From an uncultured Mycoplasmatota bacterium (GTDB taxonomy: Bacteria > Bacillota_I > Bacilli_A > RF39 > UBA660): 6,479 nt of DNA. Shown here piece by piece: positions 5,241 to 6,479 of this stretch. The stretch covers positions 1 through 6,479 of the forward strand of contig CAMGAM010000057.1 of the NCBI GenBank assembly GCA_946007485.1. The letters are read 5' to 3'. Both the position numbers and the translations under genes were made by a program. The first letter of the stretch is position 1. Each line of letters begins with the position of its first letter. The notes below the pieces were generated by a model, which saw nothing but the letters and a program-made list of their open reading frames with translations, did no database searches and was not told the origin of the DNA.

Positions 5241-6479
5241 CTATGATACAAGATAAGGATCATCTTGAGTACCACTACCAGATGTTATAGATGTAGTAGA
5301 GGTGAGATAGAAGACGGGAGACAACGACATATCTATGTATATAATTTCCTCCACTACTAACCCTGTTACACCTATACGATACGCATAATTTGTTCCAGAT
5401 AACATTGGCGTTATAGTCCACTGATATTCACTTGAATTATATATCCAATCTTTAGCCTGACATCCTTTATTATATTTTTTTAAATCAGTACCGGTTACAC
5501 ATTCATTTCCTGCTGCATATCCATAATCACTTGGATACATAAGTCCTACCATCCCATCCCAATATAGAGCACTTTCACTACTTGTTGTTTTACCTCTTTC
5601 TGCTAAATACATAACGTTTGTTTTTACTTCATTAGAAGAATAACCACCTAAGTAATATCTACTATTTTTATTACCATCAACCGTATTCATAAAACTTTGT
5701 GCAACATCTGTTAATCCATTATTTAAAAAATTAATTGTTATTTCTTTCTTATTTTTAAAGTAACTGCTTGACTCTCTGGTTAAATATACACCATTTAATA
5801 ATTTCATTAGTGTTGCTCCACTACTTGTTCCACTTGTAGTACTAGACCATACATTTTTGGCATTAATATAATCATTAACCACATTACAATCCCAACAAAA
5901 TGTACTTGTAGTACCATCTGTAAGTGTTGTTGCCTTTATTACTTTAATTAAATTTGTACCCGCATTCTCCTCATAAATGCTACCTATTATTCTAAACAAT
6001 CCTCTATCAGGGCAAGTACTTTGTCCTTCCATATCTAAACATATATAATTATTCGGACTAGCTCCATAATATCTATAATCAGTAACTGCTGGTATTTCAC
6101 TACCTGTTGCACTACTTTCTGCGGGTATTGCACTATGTTCTACTTTATATACACCACTACCACTATCTCCTGTGGTACCATCATCTAAACTCTCAACTCT
6201 TTTTGTTGCTAGAATATATTCCACATTAGAATTACTACCAGTTACATCTAAACTAAAATCAAAACTTTGATTCATCATACTACTAGGATTATCTCCACTT
6301 GCTCCATCTATATAGATATATAAAGTATAAGTAGATAGAGATGTAGTTAAACTACCATCCGTAGTACTTAGTGTTAGTAAACTAATACTATCTCCTGCTT
6401 TACTAGTAGAAAAGTTACCACTCTTAACACTAGTACCACTAGCATTAACTAAGTTATACTTAAAACTACTATGTTTTAA
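5241..6479 (-). CDS. large Ser/Thr/Gly-rich surface-type protein, C-terminal 412 residues (start outside window)
   Basis: The frame ends at a TAG at 5241-5243 and stays open to base 6479, so the true start is beyond the right edge. The Met at 6278 is internal: the 67 codons before it read as protein of the same character (FKYNLVNASGT near the edge, then YTLYIYIDG). Visible residues 1-85 look like a beta-rich repeat module. From about residue 137 (YYGASPNNYICLD) to the end is a module with RGLFRIIGS, LLNG, GLMYPSDYGYAAGNEC, WTITPML, SPVFYLTST and a closing GSGTQDDPYLV. I recall this same series from large secreted proteins of uncultured gut Bacilli and Clostridia; their function is unknown. 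Cysteines at visible residues 147, 156, 195 and 198 and two later ones could form disulfides. No LPXTG or C-terminal membrane anchor is visible; any signal peptide would lie outside. Confidence 0.82.
   Translation of the reverse strand, partial: LKHSSFKYNLVNASGTSVKSGNFSTSKAGDSISLLTLSTTDGSLTTSLSTYTLYIYIDGASGDNPSSMMNQSFDFSLDVTGSNSNVEYILATKRVESLDDGTTGDSGSGVYKVEHSAIPAESSATGSEIPAVTDYRYYGASPNNYICLDMEGQSTCPDRGLFRIIGSIYEENAGTNLIKVIKATTLTDGTTSTFCWDCNVVNDYINAKNVWSSTTSGTSSGATLMKLLNGVYLTRESSSYFKNKKEITINFLNNGLTDVAQSFMNTVDGNKNSRYYLGGYSSNEVKTNVMYLAERGKTTSSESALYWDGMVGLMYPSDYGYAAGNECVTGTDLKKYNKGCQAKDWIYNSSEYQWTITPMLSGTNYAYRIGVTGLVVEEIIYIDMSLSPVFYLTSTTSITSGSGTQDDPYLVS

Overview
The window reads as a low-GC Firmicutes chromosome. 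Most genes are A+T-rich, use A/T-ending codons, are preceded by AGGAGG-type ribosome binding sites, and are consistent with ordinary stop codon use (TGA works as a stop). The right-hand surface protein resembles large Cys-containing proteins I associate with uncultured gut Bacilli/Mollicutes-like lineages such as RF39. That placement is an inference from memory and was not searched.

Left part (1-3566) looks like a small, apparently undescribed peptide-modification locus with two divergent transcripts. The minus-strand transcript starts with a 26-residue peptide gene (1555-1635) ending in Ser-Cys-His-Tyr-His-Ile. It has a very strong ribosome binding site and is followed by a GC-stemmed hairpin. 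Next come a 454-residue radical SAM/SPASM peptide maturase (117-1481) and, 10 bases later, the N-terminus of a TetM/EF-G-like translation GTPase that runs off the left edge. The plus-strand transcript carries a LysR-type regulator (1822-2718) and an ATP-grasp ligase-like gene (2718-3566) that overlaps it by one base. The shared 186-bp intergenic region holds an ATAAC-N5-GTTAT dyad centred about 64 bases upstream of the predicted start of the peptide transcript, where LysR proteins usually bind. The working model is that LysR senses a signal and activates the peptide operon; the radical SAM enzyme crosslinks or otherwise modifies the Cys-containing peptide; the ATP-grasp enzyme may add a further ATP-dependent modification; and the GTPase may protect or adjust the ribosome.

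Middle (3567-5176): a compact bidirectional terminator separates the ATP-grasp gene from a convergent amidohydrolase-2 family gene (3587-4393). Between that gene and ribulose-phosphate 3-epimerase (rpe, 4550-5176) lies a short intergenic repeat element, with two 21-bp direct copies and one inverted partial copy. The rpe gene and its 3' flank are strikingly G-rich and C-poor on the coding strand, unlike every neighbour.

Right part (5241-6479): the C-terminal 412 residues of a long Ser/Thr/Gly-rich surface-type protein on the minus strand. Its reading frame stays open to the window edge, so its start lies outside. No tRNA, rRNA, CRISPR array or transposase was seen.
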